Source: a virus. From it: a stretch of DNA of 22,705 nucleotides. The notes below the pieces were generated by a model. It saw only the letters and a program-made list of their open reading frames with translations, made no database searches and was not told the DNA's origin. Made by a program: the position numbers and the translations under genes. Location: positions 1-22,705 of the IMG/VR virus record IMGVR_UViG_3300025102_000314. One strand, written 5' to 3'. Positions 8,318-15,999 of the stretch are shown here, in pieces (the stretch's first letter is position 1; each line of letters begins with the position of its first letter).

Positions 8318-9237
8318 TAATCTTCACCTCCAGTATACCACCATGCCCTAAGTAATGGTTCTCCAACAGTATCTGTCATTCCAGCTGATGGATGAGTATA
8401 AGCATGGTATACTATTCCAAGTCTTTTATCTGCCTCGGAGTCTAGTGTAATTTCAGGACTTCTTAACCAGAAGAATTTATTTGCCATATTTTGCCCTGAT
8501 GTTTCTGTAAATAAATATGTTGATCCAGTTTGTTGTTCAATTGCATCTGTGCTACCATCTAAAAGAGTTGTAGTTCCTTGTTCTGCTGCAGAATACTGGG
8601 GATCTATACCATCTGCCGCTCCTGTCAATGAACTTCCAGTGCTTGATGCCCTATTCCATATACCTTGAGTGTTTCCAGTTGTGCATCCCACCCAGCTTTG
8701 ACTAGGGGCATTGATAACATCTTGCCAATTTTCATATCCTGCACTTGCAGAACCTGTATTTATAACTGTAGCCCTTTGCCACGCAGAACAATCATTGGAA
8801 TTAGAAAAAGACCAAGAAGAAGTTCCGTCTACTTGATTCCAATCGTCAGATGAAAATTGCACTGCTCCTAAACACAAATCATTATAATATGCTGTATTAG
8901 CAGTTACTTTTACACATAGATATAATCTTCCAGTATCCCCATCACTAGGACTTGATGCTACATAAAAATCACCAGCAGTTCCATCATCGTACCAAACGCT
9001 AAAATCAACTGTACTATCATTTGGGCTAGAACCACCATCAGTGTTATGTATAGCAACAGGAATCCTAAAGCCTGTGTTTCCACCAACGCCTGAAAACATA
9101 ACTTGAGGTTTAGGCCAATTTTCAGCATCATGATGCCTTAATTGATTTTGCAAAGAATATACTCCAGAAACACCACCACTAGTTTGTGTTCTGTATGCTG
9201 CATCCTTACTTATTAGTCCACCTTCCCATTTACCCAT
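8317..9237 (-). CDS. Tail appendage protein with MAM-like region
   Basis: A 306-aa protein, rich in Ser, Thr, Gly, Asp and Trp. The N-terminal part (residues 1-45; GVSGVYSLQNQLRHHDAENW) resembles starts of phage appendage proteins. Residues about 190-295 look like the front of a MAM domain: W194-N-R-A, a Gly/Ser-rich G-x-x-x-T-G-A-A-D-G turn, STYLFTETSGQNMANKFFWL, RSPEI and LGIVYHAY. MAM domains in secreted proteins mediate adhesion, but the last strands of a standard MAM are missing, so it is truncated or only similar. The ATG has AAGGAG eight bases upstream, overlapping the stop of the previous gene. Host recognition or virion decoration is inferred. Confidence 0.78.
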   Translation of the reverse strand: MGKWEGGLISKDAAYRTQTSGGVSGVYSLQNQLRHHDAENWPKPQVMFSGVGGNTGFRIPVAIHNTDGGSSPNDSTVDFSVWYDDGTAGDFYVASSPSDGDTGRLYLCVKVTANTAYYNDLCLGAVQFSSDDWNQVDGTSSWSFSNSNDCSAWQRATVINTGSASAGYENWQDVINAPSQSWVGCTTGNTQGIWNRASSTGSSLTGAADGIDPQYSAAEQGTTTLLDGSTDAIEQQTGSTYLFTETSGQNMANKFFWLRSPEITLDSEADKRLGIVYHAYTHPSAGMTDTVGEPLLRAWWYTGGED

Positions 9238-9248
9238 TGCATTTCTCC

Positions 9249-9647
9249 TTATGCATCATCTAGTATCTCGAAAGACACGAATACATCAATATCTGAATTA
9301 GTGTCAGAGCCACCTGTTAATATATCTCCCTCTAATAAATATATAGGGGTATCCAAAATTACCAATGTAGTTGTTGCAGGAACAGTTATTCCTACTGCTA
9401 TATTGCATGTTGCAGTTGCTGGAACACCTAATGTAACTCCATCTGAATTAGAGGTTCCAAGACCAGCTACATATAAATATATCACAGCATTATTGGCACC
9501 ATCTTTATTACAGGCTAGTATGCTATTTATTTTTACAACTTTATTAGCATCAACCGTCATAAGAGTTGTTGTAGGCGAATTTGTTAAGGCAAGCCCAACA
9601 TTACCTGCTTTTATTGAAGTTGTATTTAATATATTTGGATTTGCCAT
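9249..9647 (-). CDS. Small beta-rich virion structural protein
   Basis: A 132-aa protein starting MANPNILNTTSIKAGNVGLA, with alternating Val/Ile/Thr strands throughout, a LLEGDILTGGSDTNSD turn and an acidic end. Short proteins that begin MANPNI-x-N-x-T-S and carry a KVVKINSI strand and a GD-containing turn are common in tail or neck gene clusters of marine phages; they are usually unassigned structural proteins. It has a clear Shine-Dalgarno (AAAGGAG, seven bases before ATG). It lies directly downstream of the tail fibre gene and upstream of the MAM-like appendage, which fits a decoration or fibre-base role. No signal peptide is needed or seen. Confidence 0.75.
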   Translation of the reverse strand: MANPNILNTTSIKAGNVGLALTNSPTTTLMTVDANKVVKINSILACNKDGANNAVIYLYVAGLGTSNSDGVTLGVPATATCNIAVGITVPATTTLVILDTPIYLLEGDILTGGSDTNSDIDVFVSFEILDDA

Positions 9648-9661
9648 TTAAATCTCCTTTG

Positions 9662-11566
9662 TTAAAAAATCCTAGCAAACATTTTTGCCTTATTAATTTC
9701 TGCTGCTCTATCTACTGGAATGTCATCTGTTGCAGTTTCCACAGCTTGATTAACCCAGCTTTGAGTAGCTACTGTATTATTAGAGCTAACAGATCCTATG
9801 CATACTGAATTTGTTGCATCTAAAATTAAATCTCCTGCAGAATCTATAGTCGCATCATTGCTAAATGCTCCAGTACTCATAGTTAATCCCGCTGAATCTG
9901 TTCCAATGTTCCATAATATAAAAGTAGAGTCTGTTGCACCTGATATTTCAGCCATTTTAGCTTCAGCGCTTGCTCCCCCTTGATAAAATTCATGGATAGC
10001 TGTTTTAGAATTATAGTATATATTTCCATCTGAAAGAAGTTTAAGAGCTCCACTTCCTGTATCCTTTTCATTTACAAGCCATGTGTCTCCAGAATCTTGC
10101 ACTATTTTACTATAACCAGTACTACTCTTTAATCTAATCTCTTCATTGCTAACATCAATATAAACAGAATCTGCAGTAGTATCATCTCCAAATCTTATTT
10201 CTCCATTAGATCCACATTTTAATTCCAAGTGAGCGTTTGCGTCATTACTAACATCTAGAAAGTCACTAGCAGTATATGTTGTATTTGTATAATTTGAAGC
10301 ATGTATAGTTCCAGCGCCATCTGCAGACCAGTCAATATGTTCATTCGCAACAAATCCTGATAATGTATCATGATTAAGTGTTACAGCGCCAGTATTTCCA
10401 TCTACGCTTAATACTGCATCTGTAGGAGTCGCTAATAATGTAAAATCTGCCATCGTTCCAGATGAACCATCATTTCTCATGTAAGATTTGTTTTCATCAG
10501 ATCTAACAATTACATCACCTTCTTGTACTATTAATGCTAATTGAGCAGCTTCATTTGCTGCAGTTTGAACTGTATTTAATGTTATTGCTGGTAAATTACT
10601 TTGATGTATTGTTCCTTGACTAGTTGCAGTCCAGTCTATTATAGCATTTGAGGATATGCCTAAATCTGATAATAATGTAGCTGTGTTTATGCCTTCTAAT
10701 AAACCACTAGAGTCGTATCTTGCATATTCTCCATCTGAAGGAGATCCAGCTTTGTCTAATTTAGCATCCCATGTAGAAGCAGAAGAAATATTTGAATCTG
10801 GTAAGCTACCTTGAACATCTACTGCTAAATCTACCTGCCTTAAAGTTAATTCTTGGTCACTTAATGTTATATAGTCAAAAGCATTGCTAGTTATTGTAAC
10901 ATTAGTAGAATTGTCGGTACCTGCGGCATCAACTCCTAATTCAGTTCTGCCCGCTCCAGCATTTAATAATCCTGCCCAGGTTTTACCAAAAGGAGTTAAT
11001 AAGGATACTGCATAACCATCCGAACTTGTAGAATATATTATATTGTCTGCATTACCCCTAGTACCATCTGTACTTAATGTAACTAAATTAGTTAAAGATG
11101 AATGAGACTCTTGTTTTGCGTTCCATGTGCTTGCAGAAGAGATTTTATTATCTGGAATAGTAACACCAGTCCAATTTCTATCTTCTATACAGCCAAAGAC
11201 ATCACCTGTTAAATTTCCACTTACGTTTCCAGTTAAATTAGAAACTATTGTTTGTGTAAATGTTTTTTCACCATCTATGGTTTGATTACCTGTGGTATAT
11301 ACACCATTAGTTACTGTACCTGCGTTCCCAGAAACATTTCCAGTTACATTTCCAACTACATCTCCTGTATGCGAACCAGAACTATTCCCTTGTAAATTAC
11401 CAGTAACATTTCCTACTATATTTAAATTAGCATTAGTTATTTGTACATCTTCATTGCTTGAAACTTCATCTGATTTATATATTGAAAAAGTTCCTGAAGT
11501 TTGTTTTGTGAAGATTAACTTAGGATATGCGTCACTTAGTTTATTAGGCCACGTTAAATCTCCCAT
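9662..11566 (-). CDS. Modular tail fibre protein
   Basis: A 634-aa protein built from phage-fibre modules. Gly-Asn repeats of the form G-N-V-T-G-N-x-x-G occupy about 51-86 and 108-125. The motif ISSASTW(N/D)AK occurs twice (142-151, 260-269), and IDW(T/S)A...GTIH-x-SN twice (310-324, 411-425). The region 335-395 (QLALIVQEGDVIVRSDENKS... VDGNTGAVTL) is a module frequent in cyanophage and other marine phage fibres. Polar Ser/Thr/Asp-rich triple-beta sequence follows, then a short helical end (WVNQAVETATDD ... AKMFARIF) that may be a trimerisation or attachment helix. No endosialidase-type chaperone domain is visible. It starts two bases after the upstream stop. It probably forms trimeric host-binding fibres. 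Confidence 0.88.
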   Translation of the reverse strand: MGDLTWPNKLSDAYPKLIFTKQTSGTFSIYKSDEVSSNEDVQITNANLNIVGNVTGNLQGNSSGSHTGDVVGNVTGNVSGNAGTVTNGVYTTGNQTIDGEKTFTQTIVSNLTGNVSGNLTGDVFGCIEDRNWTGVTIPDNKISSASTWNAKQESHSSLTNLVTLSTDGTRGNADNIIYSTSSDGYAVSLLTPFGKTWAGLLNAGAGRTELGVDAAGTDNSTNVTITSNAFDYITLSDQELTLRQVDLAVDVQGSLPDSNISSASTWDAKLDKAGSPSDGEYARYDSSGLLEGINTATLLSDLGISSNAIIDWTATSQGTIHQSNLPAITLNTVQTAANEAAQLALIVQEGDVIVRSDENKSYMRNDGSSGTMADFTLLATPTDAVLSVDGNTGAVTLNHDTLSGFVANEHIDWSADGAGTIHASNYTNTTYTASDFLDVSNDANAHLELKCGSNGEIRFGDDTTADSVYIDVSNEEIRLKSSTGYSKIVQDSGDTWLVNEKDTGSGALKLLSDGNIYYNSKTAIHEFYQGGASAEAKMAEISGATDSTFILWNIGTDSAGLTMSTGAFSNDATIDSAGDLILDATNSVCIGSVSSNNTVATQSWVNQAVETATDDIPVDRAAEINKAKMFARIF

Positions 11567-11568
11567 GA

Positions 11569-11829
11569 TTAAGCCCTCTCAAAGTTAGTATCTACAACAG
11601 TGACTGTATCCCAGCTTGTTCCTCCAGACGAAGTGTGACCCCAATTAGTTTCTATTATATATCCATCCAACCTATCAAAATAATCATCAGACAGATTGAG
11701 ATAAAGCCCGTCATTGCCCCCAATAAGAACGCCATTTTCACCAAGGTTATCAGACCTTGTTAAATACTCTTGGTTTGTAGTTGACTGAGTCCATGAAGAT
11801 GTTTTTTTGTCTACTTTTATCCATGCCAT
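11569..11829 (-). CDS. Small conserved-looking tail-region protein, unknown
   Basis: An 86-aa protein beginning MAWIKVDKKTSSWTQ, with NLGENGVLIGGNDGLYLNLS in the centre and a Ser/Thr/Asp/Trp-rich end. It is beta-type with no cysteines or membrane helix. Its ATG overlaps the stop of the connector-like gene as TAATG, and the tail fibre gene starts two bases after its stop, so it is translated within a coupled chain. Position between connector and fibre suggests a fibre-base or tail component. I do not recognise a family. Confidence 0.7.
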   Translation of the reverse strand: MAWIKVDKKTSSWTQSTTNQEYLTRSDNLGENGVLIGGNDGLYLNLSDDYFDRLDGYIIETNWGHTSSGGTSWDTVTVVDTNFERA

Positions 11830-12215
11830 TACATATCATAGGGTTTTACAACCCCTCCTCCTTGTCTTTGACGTCTAGCATATTTTTTAGCTTCACGCAA
11901 TTTTAATTGATATTTTTGTTCAAAATATTGAGCCATCTCTATCTTTAAAGCCCTTGGATCTTCATATAACATTGATATTACTTTTAAAACTAAAGCTTCA
12001 TGAAATTGTATTGGTATTCCTGGAACGTCAGTTATTGCATCATAGTTAGAAGACTTATCTAAACAGGTAGAATGTACTCTAATTTCTAACCCTGATTCAC
12101 TTATTGTATCAAAATCTTCAACTGTGTAATTAACTGTCTTGCCACCAGATTTTTCCTCGACTAATGCTAACATTCCATTATGAACATACCAATATCTTCT
12201 ATATCTAGTTGCCAT
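11829..12215 (-). CDS. Head-tail connector-like protein
   Basis: A 128-aa protein starting MATRYRRYWYVHNGMLALVE. The second half reads VPGIPIQFHEALVLKVISMLYEDP and a long basic helix rich in Lys/Arg ending RRQRQGGG. This pattern, a strand-rich first half, an IP turn, a helix carrying E-A-L-V, then a Lys/Arg helix, is typical of small head-tail completion proteins encoded after the capsid gene. I chose the ATG at 12215 because GGAGG sits eight bases upstream; the upstream ATGs from 12248 lack a spaced site. It overlaps the previous gene by 11 bases and the next one by one base (TAATG). The family assignment rests on pattern only. Confidence 0.7.
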   Translation of the reverse strand: MATRYRRYWYVHNGMLALVEEKSGGKTVNYTVEDFDTISESGLEIRVHSTCLDKSSNYDAITDVPGIPIQFHEALVLKVISMLYEDPRALKIEMAQYFEQKYQLKLREAKKYARRQRQGGGVVKPYDM

Positions 12216-12495
12216 CCACATCTCCTCCTGTAGTATCATCATCTTCAAGATTTAAACCACCTACCATTCTAGGTATTTCTTCTCCAGAAACTTTAACACT
12301 TTTAATTTCTAATATATCATCATCTAATGGGTAATACCTTGTTTTAGCAGTCGTATTTTGATAAAATGTAGCTTCTAACATATTTGTCTCAGAACACAGT
12401 TGATCACTTGCTCTTTTTATTAATTTTTTAACTTCAGTCTCTCTTACGTGAGGATGATGAAGCTTAATCATTTCCATCATTTCTTTAATTTTCAT
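12205..12495 (-). CDS. Head-tail adaptor-like protein
   Basis: A 96-aa protein. An N-terminal helix (MKIKEMMEMIKLHHPHVRE) leads into IKRASDQLCSETNMLEATF, then T-A-K-T-R-Y-Y-P-L-D-D-D-I-L-E-I-K-S-V and an EEIPRM turn, with an acidic tail. The order 'helix with A-x-x-x-x-C/F-x-x-x-T, then aromatic-tyrosine-PL-DDIL-I-V strand, then EIP' is typical of small phage adaptor proteins that sit between portal and tail. It overlaps the preceding adaptor gene by 11 bases and the next gene by 11 bases. Role in joining head and tail is inferred from the pattern and gene order. Confidence 0.72.
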   Translation of the reverse strand: MKIKEMMEMIKLHHPHVRETEVKKLIKRASDQLCSETNMLEATFYQNTTAKTRYYPLDDDILEIKSVKVSGEEIPRMVGGLNLEDDDTTGGDVDGN

Positions 12496-13435
12496 TTGAT
12501 GCTCCTTGTAAATCTGGTCTTAATACTTCCATTTCTTTATTTATAGAAGCTTCGTAAGATTGTATTAAAGCGGTAATCATCTGTACTATTTCAGCATCTT
12601 CGTCTTCTAATGCTTGTAAAGCCATTAATTCTTTGAGTAGAGTAACAGCAGTTAATAAAACAACAACTTCTATTGCATGGTCTGGAAAACCTAATATTGT
12701 AGCATCAAGAGCGTTATCGTAATCTAGATCAGTAGTAGTAGTATCCCATATCTGTTTTTCAAAATACCATATTCTTGTCTTTTCACCTCCACTATTTTCA
12801 GGCGCTACGCATAATACGTTACCTTTTATATTTTCAATAACAGTGTATGTAATTGTAATTGTTTCATCTGCTGCGCATTGATCAGCTAAAATAGTTATAA
12901 TATCGCCATTAAGTGTGTAATGCGTATCTAAAGTCATAGTAGTTGTTGTAGAACCAGCAATTGAAGCAATAACATTAAATGTTTGATCGTTCCCAGATAT
13001 TAACTGTATATCTTGGTCAGAATCAGCTGGGTTATTAATTGTTGCAGTTTGAGTTAAGGTTGTAAGCATATCTCTGCTTTCATACCAAAAAACTGGACTA
13101 TGTTCTGTAGCATAAAACATACTATCACTATCTAAGGCACTAACTGATTGATGTAGCTGTATCTCAGAAGATGCCCTATAATTTGCACCAGAATCTTTTC
13201 TTTCTACTAATAAAACAAGTTTGTTTGTCATATTTCTATCGCCTGTAGTAGCATTTGCGTTTGCATCTACAATATATTTAGCATGAGTTAGCATTTCTGA
13301 TGGAGGTAATGTTTTTGCTACCTTCCATAAATTATCATTCCATGCTTGCAATATAGTATCGTCAGTAGACAAAGCTCCCTCGGTTGGGATCTCATTAACC
13401 TTCTCTAATATTCTTTGTTTTATTGTTCTAGCCAT
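12485..13435 (-). CDS. Adaptor-like virion protein with inserted beta module
   Basis: A 316-aa protein directly after the capsid gene. Residues 1-125 are mixed helix and strand (FWYESRDMLTTL at the end). Residues about 126-203 form a Thr-rich module ending in MTLDTHYTLNGDIITIL and ADETITITYTV, a pattern of small Ig-like or jelly-roll inserts in virion proteins. Residues 240-316 return to helices with FPDHAIEVVVLLTAVTLLKE and a very acidic LEDEDAEIVQ, as in phage adaptor proteins. The start at 13435 has AAGGA five bases upstream. A GTG at 13480 would lie inside a strong hairpin and lacks a ribosome site. Role: head-tail adaptor (inferred). Confidence 0.72.
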   Translation of the reverse strand: MARTIKQRILEKVNEIPTEGALSTDDTILQAWNDNLWKVAKTLPPSEMLTHAKYIVDANANATTGDRNMTNKLVLLVERKDSGANYRASSEIQLHQSVSALDSDSMFYATEHSPVFWYESRDMLTTLTQTATINNPADSDQDIQLISGNDQTFNVIASIAGSTTTTMTLDTHYTLNGDIITILADQCAADETITITYTVIENIKGNVLCVAPENSGGEKTRIWYFEKQIWDTTTTDLDYDNALDATILGFPDHAIEVVVLLTAVTLLKELMALQALEDEDAEIVQMITALIQSYEASINKEMEVLRPDLQGASNEN

Positions 13436-13447
13436 ATTTTCCTTAGT

Positions 13448-13486
13448 TATAATATGGGGGGCAGCAACCACCGCCCCCACATTATA
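13448..13486 (-). promoter_or_regulatory. GC-rich hairpin between capsid and adaptor genes
   Basis: On the minus-strand transcript the arms UAUAAUGUGGGGGC and GCCCCCCAUAUUAUA pair with one G·U and one bulged base around a ten-base loop, in a region that is otherwise AT-rich. It begins about 17 bases after the capsid stop and ends just before the AAGGA site of the next gene. No U-tract follows, so a plain intrinsic terminator is unlikely. It could be a partial terminator, an mRNA-end stabiliser or a processing site that sets capsid output above adaptor output. Confidence 0.7.
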
Positions 13487-13503
13487 TGGTTAATTAACCT
13501 AAA

Positions 13504-15003
13504 TTATCCACCAGCAACAAAATCAATTACTGCGTGAGTTTCAGGTAATAGTATCTCCAATCCAGCCTCAGTAATAATCTGATCCTTTCTTCCATCAATA
13601 TCATTATCTTGTATATTAGTTTCGACAAAAGTGTCTCTGCTAATACCATTACCAGATAATGGTCTTAATGCAACATTAGATAGATCAATACAAACAGCCT
13701 TATCAGCCATATCGCCCCTAAAGAATGGATGAGCAACAAAGTTCAATCCACCCCAAGAAGTTGTTACAGAGCTGATATCGATAGGCATGAAACTAGATTT
13801 CTTAACATTAAGAGAAGCATTAAATAACTCTTTAGAATTAGATCCTAGAGAATTATCTACAAATCCACCATTCATTTTATTTAAATGGTTGATTACTTTT
13901 CTAGATGTTAAACATAGTTTCTGCCCGCTATTTCCGCCTTCATAATTCATGAATTCGTCCATAACATCAGTAATACCATCATAAGTAAAACCAGCACTAA
14001 CGTCATATCCAGCTGAGTCAGCTGCAGTTCCATTATACGCTAATTCGTATTTTTTTCCACCCATGTTTTCCAAGAATGGAATCATACCCCATGATGTTCT
14101 ACCTTCAGTACCAGCACTACCTAAAGCTCCGTATTGGCCATAACCAAATAAGAAAGCATGCTCAAGATCCATTTTATGAGATTTAATATGTTCTGCATAA
14201 ATACGTTTCCATTCATTTGCAAACCCTCTGTATCTAGTAGCCATAGATGATCCAGTCATTAGAGGTACAGATGTTTTAAATATCTGAGTAAAGAACTCAG
14301 TATCTGACATCTCATCTCTCCAACCTTCTGGAGCACCAGAACCCTCAGCCCATTGAGATCCAATCACTTGACCATCATCTGTAGTCTCAGCACCTGTAGT
14401 ATGTGCAGCAATTGCAGAGCCTGTACTTACTACTACTAAGTTAGCTAAAGGAATAGTAGCAACACCGCCTCTATTCTTACCTGGAGCAGTTACTACATCC
14501 CAATTAGTAGCACCATCATCTTCATCATAATAAGTTGGAGCAGCAGTTAGTTTGTAAACAACACCACCTATTCTTAATATTTGACCTGCTACTAAGAATA
14601 TTGGTGAATATCCACCAGTTGCGCTTGTTCCAAGATGAGTGTATGATTGTAACTTTTTACCTTGGTAGTTGTAATCACATTCAAATGCTACGTGTGTACC
14701 ATCATTAGAGTTATCTGCGTCTGCCCATACTGCATTAGCTTCTGCAGTTCCTCCTGAAAGATACACTTGTGTTGCTTTGAAGTTTCTCCTTTGCCATTGA
14801 TTTCTATATTCAAATGGCTTCCACACAGTCTCATCTGTTGATTTTTTGCCTAAACGAGATAAATAAGAGAAGAAAATTGATTCAGCAGGAGCTAATTGAG
14901 CGACCTTGTCGCTGATTCCAAACGTTCTTCTAATATCGTTTACACTTTGACCAGTAAATGCGGCTGAAGGAGTTGTGGTTTTTACACCTATTCCGTATGA
15001 CAT
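13504..15003 (-). CDS. Major capsid protein, SU10/DUF5309-like (HK97 fold)
   Basis: A 499-aa protein. After a short N-arm, IFFSYLSRLGKKSTDETVWKP begins the shell domain. Central IFKTSVPLMTGSSM and EWKRIYAEHIKSHKMDLEHA with FLFGYG match the long-helix signature of DUF5309/SU10-type capsid proteins, and the end GRKDQIITEAGLEILLPETH gives the last A-domain strands. About 60 extra residues (near 165-225; Thr/Gly/Ala-rich) look like a surface insertion. It has the best ribosome site in the operon (AAGGAGGA, eight bases before ATG), fitting high expression, and follows the scaffold gene after a 24-base gap. No cleavage site or protease gene is visible. Confidence 0.88.
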   Translation of the reverse strand: MSYGIGVKTTTPSAAFTGQSVNDIRRTFGISDKVAQLAPAESIFFSYLSRLGKKSTDETVWKPFEYRNQWQRRNFKATQVYLSGGTAEANAVWADADNSNDGTHVAFECDYNYQGKKLQSYTHLGTSATGGYSPIFLVAGQILRIGGVVYKLTAAPTYYDEDDGATNWDVVTAPGKNRGGVATIPLANLVVVSTGSAIAAHTTGAETTDDGQVIGSQWAEGSGAPEGWRDEMSDTEFFTQIFKTSVPLMTGSSMATRYRGFANEWKRIYAEHIKSHKMDLEHAFLFGYGQYGALGSAGTEGRTSWGMIPFLENMGGKKYELAYNGTAADSAGYDVSAGFTYDGITDVMDEFMNYEGGNSGQKLCLTSRKVINHLNKMNGGFVDNSLGSNSKELFNASLNVKKSSFMPIDISSVTTSWGGLNFVAHPFFRGDMADKAVCIDLSNVALRPLSGNGISRDTFVETNIQDNDIDGRKDQIITEAGLEILLPETHAVIDFVAGG

Positions 15004-15027
15004 TTTATATGTCCTCCTTAATTAAAG

Positions 15028-15987
15028 TTAAAATATATTATTTTTATCTTCGCCTTTAATAAGAGAATCCATGAAGGTATCAGTTGGAGTTGTATTTTGA
15101 ACACCTTGGCCACTTTGTACGCCCATAGGCTTAGGAACTGATTGAGATCGCTTAATTTGATTAAACTGAGGACTTGGTTGGGCATTAGCATTAGGAGTTG
15201 CGCCTGCAATTCCTTTTTTATACTTATAATATCCAACTAAATCATTCATATTAATAGATTTAGGATCACTCATTTCCGATATAAAACCGTCTAAGTGCTC
15301 TCCAAGATCATAATTAGTTTGAACATACTCTCTAACCTTATGAGTTTCCTGTTGTTCTCTAGCATGAGCTTGTCTTTGTAATTCCATTTTCTGAAGGCCA
15401 TCTATTTTCTTATTATAGACTTCTTGCATATTAGCAATTTGATATTGGTTTTGTAAGTTTCCATACGTAACCATATCCTCTCTCCATTGCTCTGTCTGCG
15501 TATCAAACTGTGCGCTAGGACTGTTAGGATCAGAATAAGCTTCCTCTCTATTATAACCTATTGGTCTTTCAGGTTTCACTGGAGGAGGAGGAAATTCCTC
15601 TCTTCCAGGAGCTTTAGTTTCAGTAGGTTGAGGTTGTGCTTGCTGTTTGCTCAAATTAGAAATCGTTTCCTGCATTTCTTTGATTTGATTTTCCTTTTTT
15701 GCAGCTTCAGACTGCCAGTATTGATATCGAACCTGATCGTTATCAGGAGGTGTTTCAATAGGTTCAAGTTGGGGTTCAGGAGCAACTGGTTGTTGAGGCA
15801 AGGCCCCTTCAATCATATTCGCTTCTTCTTGTACAACTTCTCCTTTTGGTTCTAAAGTCCCGATTAAGTCAGCAAATGAGTCCACTGGCTGTTCAGGGGT
15901 ATCAGCAAATTGTTGCTCTATAGGAGAAACATCTTCCTGGCCCTGTTCCTGAGGGGTGTCATTGTTTTGTTCTAAATTAGCTTCCAT
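15028..15987 (-). CDS. Scaffolding protein
   Basis: A 319-aa acidic, Pro/Gln/Glu-rich protein just upstream of the capsid gene, where scaffolds usually lie. Residues 1-85 are low-complexity and acidic (EQNNDTPQEQGQED...). About 86-118 and 165-225 form predicted coiled coils (KKENQIKEMQETISNLSKQQ; YNKKIDGLQKMELQRQAHA). The end is more basic (IKRSQSVPKP) with a terminal DTFMDSLIKGEDKNN helix, the sort of region that contacts capsid subunits. It lacks a protease motif. Ribosome site AAAGGAAA lies about seven bases before ATG, 12 bases after the portal stop. It should direct shell assembly and leave the mature head. Confidence 0.82.
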   Translation of the reverse strand: MEANLEQNNDTPQEQGQEDVSPIEQQFADTPEQPVDSFADLIGTLEPKGEVVQEEANMIEGALPQQPVAPEPQLEPIETPPDNDQVRYQYWQSEAAKKENQIKEMQETISNLSKQQAQPQPTETKAPGREEFPPPPVKPERPIGYNREEAYSDPNSPSAQFDTQTEQWREDMVTYGNLQNQYQIANMQEVYNKKIDGLQKMELQRQAHAREQQETHKVREYVQTNYDLGEHLDGFISEMSDPKSINMNDLVGYYKYKKGIAGATPNANAQPSPQFNQIKRSQSVPKPMGVQSGQGVQNTTPTDTFMDSLIKGEDKNNIF

Positions 15988-15999
15988 GTGCTATTTCCT

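Noticed and set aside
12216-12248. Upstream ATG starts for the connector-like gene
   Set aside because: GGAGG lies correctly spaced before the ATG at 12215, and the extra N-terminal residues are simply a shifted reading of the previous gene's end.
13436-13480. GTG start at 13480 for the adaptor-like gene
   Set aside because: It would place the first codons inside the strong hairpin and has no ribosome site, while ATG 13435 has AAGGA five bases upstream.
15018-15236. Second minus-strand frame of 72 codons overlapping the end of the scaffold gene
   Set aside because: It is a shifted reading of the scaffold C-terminus with Leu/Ile/Lys-biased sequence and no ribosome site.
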